49,780 bases of DNA, taken from assembly GCA_013115135.1 (NCBI GenBank), contig JABANP010000408.1:1-49780 (forward strand), written 5' to 3'. The stretch comes from Perkinsus olseni. Taxonomy: Eukaryota; Perkinsozoa; Perkinsida; Perkinsidae. Shown piece by piece: positions 33,351-45,079 of this stretch. Position 1 is the stretch's first letter, and each line of letters begins with the position of its first letter. The translations under genes were made by a program, and so were the position numbers. Below the pieces are notes generated by a model. It saw only the letters and a list, made by a program, of their open reading frames with translations, ran no database searches and was not told where the DNA came from.

Positions 33351-35125
33351 TCACGAGGAGAGAGGTGGTGGGATGGGGGTCGAGATACCCATCTCCGTCA
33401 AAGCGTCTTGGATGGCCCCTGAGGAAAGAGAAATACTCAATAGTGACCGGGATGGGTCGTCCTACCGAGCAGCTCCCGACAGTCGTCCGGTGAAATCCTG
33501 CCGATGGTGCCGAGTCGGAAGGACAGGCCACTCGACAACTTGCCCGGGTAAATGACCAAACCTCTGTCTCCTGCATAAAAAGCGGATGACCCTCCAAACG
33601 CATCTTAGGTCGAACCTAGGAACTTATAGAATCGGTCGAAGTCCCAGGCTGGCATGTGTGAGGGCTGCATGAAAGTGGTGATGATAACCCCTCTGTGCTC
33701 CGGTTCGACATAATACTGAAAACCCATCGCCTCCATGCCGGTGCAGATGATCTGAAAGAGGACACCTCCGACTGAGCCGACCCCGCCGTGGCCCCGCGTA
33801 CATCATAATTCTGCTTGTACCGATTGAACCTCCCCTCTACCCCTCCCTCGGACTCCCATTCCTGCAAGGCTTCGTCGAAGGCCATGATGACTTGAGTGGG
33901 AGGGGTGAACCGGAATTGTCCTGGCGTGCAGACTAACTGTCCATCACCGGACGATGGGCCTACCTGTGGTCTCAAGGCCCTTCCATTGGGCGAAGAGGTC
34001 GAGACAGAAGCTTCGTGCGTTCCTCTCGGCAGCCACCAGACTTGTACGCTTACACAGGGCAAAACAGAAGCCGGGGACGCCTTCGATGCACTTGTTGGCG
34101 CTCGAGATGGCGTAACTACGGGCATGGAAAGTGATGTGGAAGGGCAGACAATAGTCGGGTCACCTGACGTTCCAGGCTTTGACGGGGAGGTCATAGGCAC
34201 CCATGCTCGACATCGCGTCCACCACCAGCTCAACTTTGGGATGCTTTTCCGCTAAAAACTCACCGACACTCTTAACGTCGTTCACGATACCTGACCGAAT
34301 GACACGTACAGAGGCAGGCAAGCAGCAGAGTTGATCGACTCCAGCGAAGGTGGTTGAGGGAAGGTCACTCACCAGCAGTAGTCTCATGATGAACCATGCC
34401 AACATGCGTGAAGGAGGGGTCCTCCCCGAGAGCCTCCTCCAGAGCTGCTACGCCCACGGGCTTCCGGTCAGTGAACTGAGGCGAGCAAATCCCGTTACGG
34501 CCAGTAAGAAGGTGCTACGAGTACATCTATCAGTTTGTACTCTATCCCGAGGTAATGGCATATCTGAGCTTGACGCTGGCCGTACCTGAGTTCGAAGCAG
34601 TAGTGACCAGCAGCACTAGGCCCCGTCAAGCTGCTACGCTCCGTTGGCCAGGATGAGGATCTTCCCTCCCCTCGGGATGGCCGTGCCGAGGACGGCCTCG
34701 ATACCGTGGGTACCGGCCCCCTGTACTATGACGCACTGAGGAGGAAGAAGGACCGAATGACTCTAGTCGAAAGGCCCAAGGTTGACCCTAGTACTTCATA
34801 GCCTTCCTCTTTAGAGACTCCTCCAAGCGCGAGTAGACGATTTCGAATGCCAACAACAACATCTGTGAACCTGACGGGCCCTCGTCCAACCAACTCACGA
34901 CCAGCCTCGAGCTCACCTCGTGTCCCTACTGCCCAGATCAACCAGCATCGCTTCCTTCACCCTAGCTGTGGTCGTCAGAGGCCCTGGTGTAAACAGCAGC
35001 GGCACCTCCCTCTTCCGCGTGGCCGTTGCGAAGGAGGACGCGGACCTCGTGAGCTGCGTGAGTGGAAATCTGAATGCTACCCCAGCCAATGCACACCCGT
35101 TCTGAAGAGAGGATGTTGCCGCCAT
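33351..35125 (-). CDS. phnW: 2-aminoethylphosphonate:pyruvate transaminase (PhnW-like), PLP-dependent
   Basis: Class V aminotransferase of the AEP transaminase/AGT group. It converts 2-aminoethylphosphonate plus pyruvate to phosphonoacetaldehyde plus alanine. Blocks in order: [129 protein letters not shown] with the PLP lysine; [69 protein letters not shown]. It stops at TGA 33351-33353. The first about 40 residues from MAATSS (35125) are Ser/Ala/Arg-rich and lack acidic residues, like a mitochondrial presequence. The intron at 33571-33615 carries the recurrent element. An alanine-glyoxylate transaminase activity is the main alternative, but the whole-length pattern fits AEP transaminase better. 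Confidence 0.85.
33601..33620 (-). repeat. Recurrent intron element, reverse orientation, at a donor
   Basis: In the phnW-like gene (minus strand) the 45-nt intron opens GTTCGACCTAAGATGCG. The element is therefore reversed relative to transcription and abuts the donor. Confidence 0.65.
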
Positions 35126-35835
35126 CCTAACCAGGCTGGGGGACTGGGACGCAGGGAGCATCACCGAGGGGGACTGCACGGAACAAAACTGAGCAACAAT
35201 CGCCCTCAGTTAAGGAACGTTCTGATGCTAAACTGTGTCACCAACGTAACACTGAGACCGTTGTTCGCTTCGTCTCCTGCGGCATCGACGCTATGGGCTG
35301 TCGACAGAGGCCGGGGAGGCTGACGCTAGTAGACGCTAGGGGGGCCGGTGATGATTACACAGCTAGAGGTGTCAGTAAATTGCTACTTGACTCGGGTGCA
35401 TCGCCGCTTTGACCGCGGCACAGTAAGGGCTCCCGTCATTATCAGCCGGTCGCCGCGACTTGGCCCTCCCTGCTCGACTTCCCTTGACCATGATACTACA
35501 ATCTGCCTCAGCCTCCTCGACTGCGGAGGTAGCCGCCCTAGCAACAACGGAGCAGCAGCTTGTACAAGCCTCGACTAGCGGGGATAGCTTTGGCCACGCT
35601 ACTACTCGTGGACGAGTCCTTCACCACGGACTTCCCTGTATGAAGGCCCCCTGGCCGGTCATTGACATCAGTCTTCCCCTATTGCTTCCCTTGTCCCCTG
35701 TGCTGTTGTCACAAATGAAACACTGAGCGGTCGAGGAAAGTCTCTATGACCGGAGCTTAACATCATCAGAACACAGAAATGGCGAGAGTTACTAAATTTA
35801 TGGTATGTCGAAAGAATTCATCGCGAATAGAAGAA
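35126..35835. other. Intergenic between phnW-like and first polyol dehydrogenase
   Basis: No exon recognised. Short overlapping frames on the plus strand have no motifs. It should include the phnW-like promoter and the dehydrogenase 3' UTR. Confidence 0.4.
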
Positions 35836-37352
35836 TCAGTTGATATCGATCATGCATTTGTTAGTCGAACGGCCGTCTCCACCAACGCCCGCGCTGCAGT
35901 CTTCGAAGGCTTGGAGGACCTCATCATTGTTGAAGTGGTACCTGATGGCCAGGATGCACCCCCTTCAGGAGAGGAGAAGCTACTACTACTACCTGTGAGT
36001 GACGAGCTGCTTGACGTCCACTTTACCCTTGCTGATCATGTCGATACAGGTCGGGTAGGTATTACGGAATCTGAAAGGAAGCCAATCATCAATCCAGCGT
36101 CTGACGTGTACTACCTGAAGGTGCCTCTGATATCCACTTCCCGTATGAGGGCATCAACCACCGGCAACTCCATCTCCACAGCACCAATACCAACCATCGC
36201 TACACGCCCACCTGAGAAGAGAAGACCGTAGGCTTCGGCACTCGCCAGCAGCAGCCGCCTACCAGACTGAGTCGCCTTAATGCAGGACGACATCGCATCC
36301 TGTGCTCCCGTAGTGTCCACAGGAGCAGTTAGCAGGCCCCTCTAGGGTATCCCTGACGTCACGGTTGAATTCCACTGATAGGAGTGCCCGGAGATTACCG
36401 TATCTTCTCAGCGACTTGTGTATAGTCACCAGCGCCCTTGACGTTGAGGACCTCAGCTCGAGGGCAGGCCTCGACGATCCCTTGCAGCTTGTCACTGTGG
36501 TGACCGCAGACCAGGACCCTGGCCGCACCCAGGGCGAAGGACACCATCGCCGACATAGTGCCTGAGGAACCCACTGGTCAGGAGGGGAGGAGGGGTTGAT
36601 GAGGGTACTACCAATAGGGCCATCACCGAACACAAGGACCTTGTCTCCGGCCTTGACCTCGGCCCGATCTTTGCAGCCGTAGGTGGCCACGGCTAGGGGC
36701 TCGCACATCACACCCTGAGGGAGATGGTGGGGTTACAGCAGACGACGGTGATGATGATACCTCTTCAAGGGAGACATTTTCGGGTAGCTTGAAACAGAGG
36801 GAGGCCGGATGGCGGACGTATCGCGTCAAGCAGCCGTTGTTAGGAGGCGTACCGAAGCACCTGCAGTGGGGACCTTTGCTGCACAGACGAAGCCAGCGGC
36901 CGCCTAGTACTTGATATCGGGGCACAGGTTGTACTTGCCGGACTTGCACAGGTCGCAGTGGCCACAGGGGACTGCTGGCTCGAGGGCAACTCTATCACCA
37001 ACCTGGGAAGAGAAAATCAACAGCCCCACCCACGCCGAGGGCAAGCTCACCTGAAGGCCGCTGACACCCTCTCCGAGCTGTTCGATGACGCCGGCGCCTT
37101 CATGGCCGATGACCATCGGAGACCTCACGACCTGCAAGATCCCCAGCAGGTGACTCGGTAAAGGGATTAGAACCCAACACTTACATAACCACCAACCGCA
37201 CCGTTCTTGTAGAAGTGGACGTCCGAGCCGCAGATACCAACTTTTTCAACTCTAGTAAGACACTCTCCCCTCTGCGGACTGCCAGGCATGGGGATTTCCT
37301 CCATGGACATGTCTCCACGCCCTCTTATGATCATGCCCTTATTGGCGGCCAT
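35836..37352 (-). CDS. Zinc-dependent sorbitol/L-iditol-type dehydrogenase, copy 1
   Basis: Medium-chain dehydrogenase/reductase oxidising a polyol with NAD. It starts MAANKGMIIRGRGDMSMEEI (37352). The catalytic zinc Cys is in KVGICGSDVHFYKNGAVGG. IGHEGAGVIEQLGEGV follows. The structural-zinc loop CGHCDLCKSGKYNLCPDIK has four Cys. GTPPNNGCLTRYVRHPASLC and FKLPENVSLEEGVMCEPLAV are typical of sorbitol dehydrogenases. The Rossmann loop reads GDGPIG instead of the usual GAGPIG. The C-terminal half includes VAMVGIGAVEMELPVVDALI, REVDIRGTFRF and YPTCIDMISKGKVDVKQLVT. It ends CMIDIN with TGA at 35836-35838. About ten exons with short introns. It is the downstream partner of a tandem pair with 38414-40208. 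Confidence 0.9.
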
Positions 37353-38413
37353 AGAAGTGAAGTGACGAGGAGGGAAGATCATCGGCGACGCTCGTCGCGC
37401 CCAACTCGCCTGGTGAGTGCTGGTGTATAGTGATCTCGCACAGGATACCTAGAAACAGCGAAGACTGCTTCGGTCGTGACTCCGTTCCCTCGCCTACTCC
37501 TGCGACCGCTGCAAGCCTACTGTAGATCTTGGGGGCCGCTGTCGAGAGGAAAGTTTGCGAAGATGAAAGCATCTTTTAAGAACAGTGAAGGAAAGCTTCT
37601 GAGGTCGAATGAAACCCCGAAGGAAGCCCTCTGATAAACCATCTGCCTCACATTCACCTGCGACTCGAGTCCCCAAGAACTGAGCACGTCCAAGGGGAAA
37701 TTCCAAGCCGGTACTATTGGCGTTGGACTATAACACACACATAGGGAAGGAACTACGGCCAAGCAGTCCTTCGTCCTAGTCCGGCCGGCCGTACAGTGCC
37801 TCATGCAGTGAAGAGCATTAATGGTCGAAGGCTGCCCACCCTCGGCGAAGAGGCAGACCCGGGACCGTACAGGGATGATGGGCCGGGCAGGTCTGGTCAG
37901 AGTACCATCACTTGTGCGCATTAGGAGACAGCAGCTTTGTGTGGCGGCTGGCGGGTTTCCTTCCTGACGGGAAGTCTCGTTATCGGGCCTGAGTCCCCTT
38001 GCTAGTTACTAACCTGACGAACCCTGAAGGACGGTAGGAGAGGGCAAGACTTAGTATCCTAGACTGACACTCAGACTGTAGTGACACATCTATTCGAAGC
38101 AATACCATAACTCCCACTACTCAAAGGGAGAGCTACTTTGGGCGTCGGCTGATGGGACGAGAAGACCTTCTCCAACTTCCATTCGTTGCTGCCCCTCTCA
38201 TACAAAATTCCCAACGGTCCAGTATCGCAAGCGAGAGTTGAGGAAGTTGACTACGAACACCCATGCCCAAAATAGCCTACAGCGGTGGGATATCTTTTCG
38301 CACCGAGCTCACAACAAGACCACTAAAATCGACTCCTCATCGTAAGGATGTGAAACACTAGAAACTTGATAATGAATAAATCATCAGCACTGTACGCAGC
38401 AGCAGGCCGTCGA
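37353..38413. other. Spacer between the two tandem dehydrogenases
   Basis: No gene recognised in about 1 kb. A minus-strand frame at 37517-37921 lacks motifs. A GGCCGGCCG palindrome lies near 37783. The spacer should carry the copy 1 promoter. Confidence 0.4.
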
Positions 38414-40208
38414 TCATGACTGTATATCGATCATGCACTTGATAGTGCTACGACCGTCTCTACCGACACCTCTGCGGCAGTCCTCAAAGGCTTGAAGGAT
38501 ATCATCATTTGTGAAGGCGTACCTGATGACGATCACCCATGCCACTCGGTGGTCCTGCACATTCAAAGGGTATCCGCACGACCGGACGTCTCAGACTGTT
38601 GTATAGAACTACAGAACCCCCTAGCAGTCCACCCTAAGTAATTCCCATCAGTGCCCGACGGTGGATCTATTGCACCTTAGACCAGCCAGACCGAGCGATG
38701 GTGACAGCACGTGTAAGTCATGACAATGACGAGGGCTCACTTGTGAGTTATCAAAGGCATAACATTGACCTTCTTGCTGCTGATCAACTCGATACAGGTA
38801 GGGTAGGTATTCCGGTACCTACCCCAGGCAGACATGTCCCATCCAACGGACAGCGACCAAAGCCCACCTGAAGACCCCCTTGATATCAACCTCCCTAACA
38901 GAGGCATTAAGAATGGGCAGGGTCATGTCCGGCGCTCCCATCCCGACCAAGCATACCACACCACCCGACTTCGTAACCTTGATGGCAGTCTGTACGGCCG
39001 GCTGAGCTCCACTGCAGTCGATTGCGCAGTCAGCGGACGAGCCGATCATTTCCCTGTGGACAGGAGAAATTTCCCGAGGTCGTCGTTAAGAGGAGCAGGT
39101 ACTACTTCAAGTGTTGAGCAACCTCATCAGCGTCGCCCAAACGACTGGTGTCAAGTACTTCCACCTGTGGACACAGCCCCTTCACCTTCTCCAGTCTGGC
39201 CTTGTCCACGTCACACACTACAACAGTCGAAGCCCCCATCCCGTGGGCCACCATAGCGGTCATCGTACCTTACCAAGAAAAGCATTATCAGACCGACCCA
39301 ATCCGCGTCACCATCAAGGGTGTCAGAGAAGCGCTAAAGGACTTGGTTATTACCAACAGGCCCAGCGCCGAAGACAACCACCTTGTAGCCCTCCTTGACC
39401 TCAGCCTTGCTCTCACAGGCATAGACTGCCACCGACAAAGGCTCACACATGGCACCCTACGAGATGGAGGACTACCAACTCCCCACCCCTACCAACCCTA
39501 CCTCCTCCAGTGTCATATTTTCAGGCAGCTTGAAGCAGAACCTTGCTGGGTGCATGACGAAGTTACTCAGACAACCGTCCACTGGAGGGGTAGCGAAGAA
39601 CCTGAACCGAGCGCATCATGATCTGACAGTCCTCAGCACTACTACTTGACGTCTGGACAGAGATTGTACTTGCCACACTTGCACAGATCGCACTGGCCAC
39701 AAGGGACGCCCGGCTCCATGGCCACCTTGTCACCAACCTGACCAGCGAGGAGATGACCAAACCCCTATTTTAGGCTCCAAGCCCAACAACAAAGTGTAGC
39801 CAGTTCAGTTCCCCTCGATGGTGACACGCCAGTAGCCACCACTGTAGCCCACCAGACAGGAGCAACAGAAACTCGATCGTAAGAAACCGAACTCTCCCAG
39901 CTTACCTTAACATTGGTCACACCATCACCAACAGCCTCGACGATACCCGCCGCCTCGTGTCCGATCACCATCGGTGACCTCACAATCTAACGACCAAAAT
40001 GGAGCCAAGCCCAAGCCACCCCTCAGCCTACGAAGTCCCCAATCCGACCGTTCTTGAGGTAGTGGACGTCCGAGCCGCAGATCCCGCATGCCTTCACGCG
40101 CACTAGACACTCCCCAGCAGCAGGGGCCGTCGTTATCGGTCTCGACTCGAACGACATGTCGTCCACTTTACGCAACACCATCGCCTTGTTCTCTTCTGGT
40201 GTTACCAT
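38414..40208 (-). CDS. Zinc-dependent sorbitol/L-iditol-type dehydrogenase, copy 2
   Basis: Paralogue of the neighbouring dehydrogenase in the same orientation. Start MVTPEENKAMVLRKVDDMSF (40208). ACGICGSDVHYLKNGRIGDF has the catalytic Cys. SPMVIGHEAAGIVEAVGDGV follows, then VALEP-like VAMEPGVPCGQCDLC and KCGKYNLCPDVK for structural zinc, TPPVDGCLSNFVMHPARFC, FKLPENMTLEEGAMCEPLSV, and the Rossmann loop VVVFGAGPVG. The second half has MTAMVAHGMGASTVVVCDVD, SADCAIDCSGAQPAVQTAIK, VCLVGMGAPDMTLPI and REVDIKGVFR. It ends CMIDIQS with TGA at 38414-38416. Exon borders match copy 1, so the pair arose by duplication after the introns were in place. Sequence divergence is substantial, so the duplication is not recent. 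Confidence 0.9.
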
Positions 40209-40758
40209 TCTTGAAAAAATTACCAACTACCGAATACCTTCTAGGACTTCTCAAAACCATACTCAGCCCAACTAGCGCCGCAGCAAAATCCCTAGGGAGA
40301 CAGATCTTGTGCAACACCCCCTGGTTACTACTACAACGCTAACCCTCATCAGTGTAAAAGCAGCACAGCATTTGAGTACGACAGAGGTGAGCTACGGCCA
40401 TTGTCGGCCATGCTAGACCCGACGACGACGACTATTTTGACCAACACAACGGAATGCCGCTGCTCCCATAGTAGCAGCCGAAATCTTACCTCCAATCGAG
40501 ATGGAAAGAAAACGAAAAATAATAACTTGAAAATGAGAACGGATAAATATCTTCATGAGCAAGCAGCTGATGGTCGGCTCGCTTGCCGTGGATCAACAGC
40601 AGCGGCGCTACTGTCAATAATAATACTTGCTAACCACCATTCAAAATTCGGTGGTGTTGTTGTTGTTGTCGAAGGCGAGTAATGGATTTACCGTTACCGC
40701 CAGAGCATGCAAAGTTGGCCTAGTGGTGAAGCATCGTTCACCTTCAATGGCAGGCCAG
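40209..40758. other. Intergenic, no gene recognised
   Basis: Contains simple-sequence stretches (GACGACGACGAC near 40420, GTTGTTGTTGTTGTC near 40655). No exon recognised. Confidence 0.4.
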
Positions 40759-41601
40759 CTAGTCCAGATCGTGGAATCTAGTAGTACTATAAGGGAGTTG
40801 GTGGGACTCGCTGGTGCTACTGCTACTGCAGTCTCGCACGAACAATCCACCAACGTCATCTTCTCCCGTCCCGTCATGGAGTTCGAGAAGCTCTCGCAGT
40901 AATGACAACTTAGTCGGAGACAACAGGAGCTCATCAGAGTTCTCAGGAAGGACAAATTCGACGTTCGATGATGATTGGGCGGGGTCTGTAGGAGCCGCAG
41001 CGGGCTCCCGAGGCGGAGGAGGCGAGGAAGCCTCCCGACGACTCGCGGGGTCAGGGCCCAGCTCATCTGCTACTAACTCAGCCAGTTGAGACAGTACCTA
41101 CAGCGCCGACGAGTGACGAGGGATGGCTAGCGGCGAGGAGCTCACGTCATTCAGCGCTGCAGCCTCTGCCTCCCTGTCAAGGGCGCTCTGGCGGTCATCA
41201 GCCGCTACTTCCGTCCACACATTCAGCGACTCGCTGTGGCCATCAACTTCGCTGCTTTCCGTCATCAGGCGCTCAGGCCGCATTTGATGATACCATGGCG
41301 CCTTCGAATGGCTGCCCTCGGACGATTCCGCAGAGTATCCGAAACTACCACCCTCGGCGACAGGGGTCATCACAGACACCATGCTGTTGCTGCTACTACT
41401 GGCATGAGTAGGCGATGACTAAAGCACAACTCCATCAACCAACGCTATGCTGATTATTCGCCTTACTTGGTACTCGGAGTGGTCACTAACACCCTCACCA
41501 GCCAAAGCAGGAGGGAGATGTAGCCCACTGGGTGATTTGGTACGGTTGTGTTGGTATGCTTCTTGCGGTGGCAGACGGCGTGACCGCGACCATGCCGCCA
41601 T
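40759..41601 (-). CDS. Hypothetical 248-aa Ser/Glu-rich protein
   Basis: Not recognised, but the model is clean: 41601-41467, 41418-41146, 41097-40759, all phase 0 joins, 747 nt in total. It begins MAAWSRSRRLPPQEAYQHNR. It continues through GYSAESSEGSHSKAPW, ALDREAEAAALNDVLSQLAE (a short acidic helix), LVADELGPDPASRREASSPP and VEFVLPENSDELLLSPTKLS. It ends in a Ser-rich tail with TAG at 40759-40761. There is no signal peptide or membrane helix. The acidic, low-complexity composition suggests a disordered regulatory or adaptor protein. Confidence 0.55.
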
Positions 41602-42597
41602 TACCTTGACCGAAGGTCATCCATCCGCCACCATCAGTCCCGTCCGCCTACCTCGTCCGTCAAAGGTTTTGTCGGTATGATGAGACCCTCAGCCGGGCGA
41701 ATGAGCAACTGCGGCGTGGGCTCCTCCGACCCTCTGGGATACATCCACGGGGTTGACCCGCAGGTACGAACCAACTGAACCACGAGCAGGTGGACAGAAC
41801 GACGTAAATGTTAAACTCTCCAGCTGAGGACTTTCCCCTCAGACAGTAGAGTAAGAAACATAAATTCATAATGATAAAAATGATAGCTTTTTACCGGGCA
41901 TAAGATATATCATTACTAACCTATTTCCTAGTATATATAGAACCTAGTGATGAGTAGACAACAGCCACTAGAATGACCGACGAGTGCACTTTCTCAAAAC
42001 CCCACGACCGCCCCCTAGCGAAGGGCCGTGTAGACAGAACCGGTGGGAGCGTCAAGACTCTACCTCAACGGTATCCTGCAGCTCCGGTCTGGCCATTAGG
42101 TCAGAGAGTCTGCTCTCCCCAAATTTAGTTTCCGACAGCTGCCGATGACAGTACTGTGAAATCATGTTTTTATTCGACCTGATGACACAGGCACAGGTTC
42201 GATCCCTGGCAGAGGCGTTTTTCCCTACACATGCTGATCGAGCCGGAGGTCTCTATCTGGAAGATAACCCTCAAACAGAACTTGAGCTCTTCAAGATTTG
42301 CAATGAAGGGTCCACCGTCACGCTGGTATCTGCCACAACACAGCCAATCGACGTAGGTGGTGGTGGATGTAGCAAAGAGAATCAACAACCGCCGCACACA
42401 CAAGAATACACAAGTGCTTCGTCGATAGCGAAGCACTCTACCGTAGCGTTGAGATCTTCTCACACGGACACCTTTCAGATTTGACCCGGCCAGACCCCAG
42501 AATGAGCTTGATAGTCACCAGAGGGCGGGTCAAAAACCCCGCCGTCGCATACAAATTAACAATCGTTAACAACGATGATCGAGCGGCATTCCCGGCA
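41602..42597. other. About 1 kb with no recognised gene
   Basis: AT-richer between 41850 and 41960. A plus-strand 106-codon frame at 42164-42484 has no family motif. At 42191-42210 GCACAGGTTCGATCCCTGGC looks like a tRNA T arm, but no other tRNA arms can be paired around it. Confidence 0.35.
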
Positions 42598-44276
42598 CTA
42601 CAGTTTTGAGTCTTCGGAGGGCTTCCGTTGTTGACTCCGTATAACTTTCTGAGCGGCCTGCGGTGGCCGAATAGACTTGTCCTCGTCAAACATGAGGAGA
42701 TTATATCTGCCGATAATTAATTTAACCAGCCCTTGGTCCACGGTCACGTACTTGCTCATCGCCAGCTGCACGACGTTGATGAGATGGCCCATAGTGAGGC
42801 CTTTGAAGAAGGCCAGCTTCCGGGCTTCTAGCGCGTGCGCGCAGGAGTATCTTCCCTTGGGAAAGATATACCTGAAAAATCGATCGGTGATCAGAATACT
42901 CCCAGGGCCACATTCGTACAGATCGCGGCGGCCATCTTGCAGGGCCTTGTCGAGGTAGCCTCTGAACTCATCCCACATCCTCCTTTCATAAATGTCATCA
43001 GCATGAGGGCTGACGAAGTAGAAGGAACCTGAACAACAACAGGTGAGATTTCGAAGCCTACACAAGGAAGCCGCTCTATTTCTGATGGGCAAAAACGATA
43101 CCACACCATTCCCAAATCCCGTCACTCCCACCTTCAAATGTGGGGGAAATAACGGGAGTCTCCCGGAAGAGAACACAACAGTTTTGGCCGTTCTTCGTGA
43201 TCCTAGCGAAGATCGCCTGACAGACAGCTTACGGGGAGTCGCATGGACCAGCGATCCACCTCTAACGCCACTGCGTCGGGAGCGGCGTGGTCTACTATCA
43301 ACGGAAACGGGCTGGCTTCTCGGTAGGTATGCGTGACGCGTGGATCGGCAATGACTGCATACCTGAAGCACAGGCACTCTCGAGCCATGGTAGACAGAGG
43401 AGCTCGGGAAGGAGTGGTATGGAAATATACACCCCAGCCACTTACTTGTTCGACTGTGAAGGTGCTGCATAATATTGTATCATCCTGGTCATCCCCTTCT
43501 CCAGTGAGGGTGAGCTCACCCATGTGTTCTTCCTGTTACCGCTGTGCAGCAGATGATGGCTGCCCGATCTACTCAGGACAATCTCCGCCACACGATGCTT
43601 GATATTATGCAACTAACAAAAAGGGAAAGAAGGATACCACCACCAGGAGCAGCAGCAGCAGGCGTTGCTGTTAGTACGTCGGGAAATATTCGCTGTTCGT
43701 AAAGACCGTGTATTAGCTTGTCACAGAACCTAGCCAGATCGCCACTGCCCGCCGGAGGGATGCCGTACTCCAACAGCGCCGTCCGCTCGTGACCACCACC
43801 ACCTGCTCACAAGATACTCCAAGATATCTCCACCATAGGTTAACCTCTGCACACCACGTATCTTTTACTATATACAGGATATTGTTTCTACAAGTACCCA
43901 AGCATGCCGTCGAGCGATTATCCCCGAAAATTTCCACTTCTTACGACCACCAGCTACCGTCAATGATCACATTTCGTCACCATCATACCAAAACAACACG
44001 AGATCGCGGCGCTCACTGACCGAGAGGCAATAGATCCAGTAGTAATAGAATAAGTCTGGTTAGTACTGCAGTAGTGGGATATCGAAGTTGACAACAACCA
44101 CACAGTACGCATGCCATGTGTTTCAAAAAACCAAGCTGGCATGGGCTCACCTCGTCCTCGAGATCCTCGGTAGTGCGTTGGTGACGAGTAATATCCTGAA
44201 TGATTCGATGAGCCTGATGAAGCAGCATGCATGATGGTCCGGCAGCGCTCAGCTCACTTTGCGTTGATAACGCCAT
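42598..44276 (-). CDS. Hypothetical protein, multi-exon
   Basis: The family is not recognised. Exon 1 starts at 44276: MALSTQSELSAAGPSCML, then HQAHRIIQDITRHQRTTEDL with donor GTGAGC. Downstream blocks in order: RRDLVLFWYDGDE; LLEYGIPPAGSGDLARFCDK; LIHGLYEQRIFPDVL; DDTILCSTFTVEQ; SPFPLIVDHAAPDAVALEVD; and a long last exon with SPHADDIYERRMWDEFRGYL, CGPGSILITDRFFRYIFPK, KLAFFKGLTMGHLINVVQLA and KYVTVDQGLVKLIIGRYNLL. It ends EDSKL with TAG at 42598-42600. The last exon is mixed alpha/beta with a winged-helix-like rhythm. Intermediate junctions are approximate. It looks like a conserved globular protein rather than low complexity. Confidence 0.45.
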
Positions 44277-45079
44277 TCGCTTCTCAGCGCTGCTGTTCGA
44301 CCAAAACCGAAGACCAAACTGAACCAGAACTGTTCAGGTGGAGGGGGGCCGATCACAGTCCGACCACCACCAGAAAAAAGCCAACTGGAACGGCTTCTCT
44401 TCTTCCAGTTTCAGTGACAACAAAACACGACTGATCTTCAATGGTAATAGTAGTGGATACACAATGCAGCAGCAGACGAGGCAGACGTGACCACACAATA
44501 GCGGCCGTAAGTACTAGTAGTAATAATAAGCAGCCATCAACCTCATCCATCCTCTAAGATACCCTTCAAGAATCTCTTAAAATATCTTCACCGGCCATGG
44601 CTCGATACCTGAGCCAAAGACAAGCCTCGGTGCAAAGGGAGTCGGTCATCGCAGTGATGAAAGTACCTTCTGTAAGGACGACGATCAGGCGTAGTTAACG
44701 TGGATTCTTCGGCCGTTCATATCGCCACCGTCGTAAAGCTCAACTGCCTGCCTGGCACCGCTGGGGTCTGCAAAAAGCACCAAAAGGAATATCATCATAG
44801 TAACTCGCAGTTCATGTATGCGTTAATAGAAGTTCAAGTAGAGGAAGACCAGAAGGTCGTGGGTTCAATTCCCACAGGTGATAATATATATCAAATGCTC
44901 TGCATGTGCTTGTCGATACCCAACAGGAATATCTTCCAAGATCTCATCAGAAAGCTGATGATGGTGTCAAGCTGAGTTCACTTGGCAAAAGCCAATACAG
45001 TTAGTCAAGTCTACTAACAATAACAACCTAATCTTCCGCAGGAATTTTTTGCCGCTCTCACAGCGTCAACCAATGTCTC
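44277..45079. other. Intergenic with a tRNA T-arm-like sequence
   Basis: At 44859-44875 GTGGGTTCAATTCCCAC forms a perfect T-arm hairpin with a B-box sequence. A TAGAAGTTCAAGTAG upstream could be a degenerate A box. The spacing is too short for a normal anticodon arm, so I do not call a tRNA. No protein exon recognised. Confidence 0.35.

Noticed and set aside
42191..42210. Possible tRNA gene from GGTTCGATCCC
   Set aside because: No acceptor stem complementary to the downstream bases and no D or anticodon arm within range on either strand.
42598..43470. 290-aa minus ORF as a single-exon gene
   Set aside because: The first half (Arg/Ser-rich, no pattern) is read-through. A better coding frame with SPFPLIVDHAAPDAVALEVD overlaps it in another frame, and splicing explains both.
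44859..44875. Possible tRNA gene from GTGGGTTCAATTCCCAC
   Set aside because: The T arm is perfect, but the upstream spacing leaves no room for a normal anticodon arm, and the acceptor pairing is imperfect at best.
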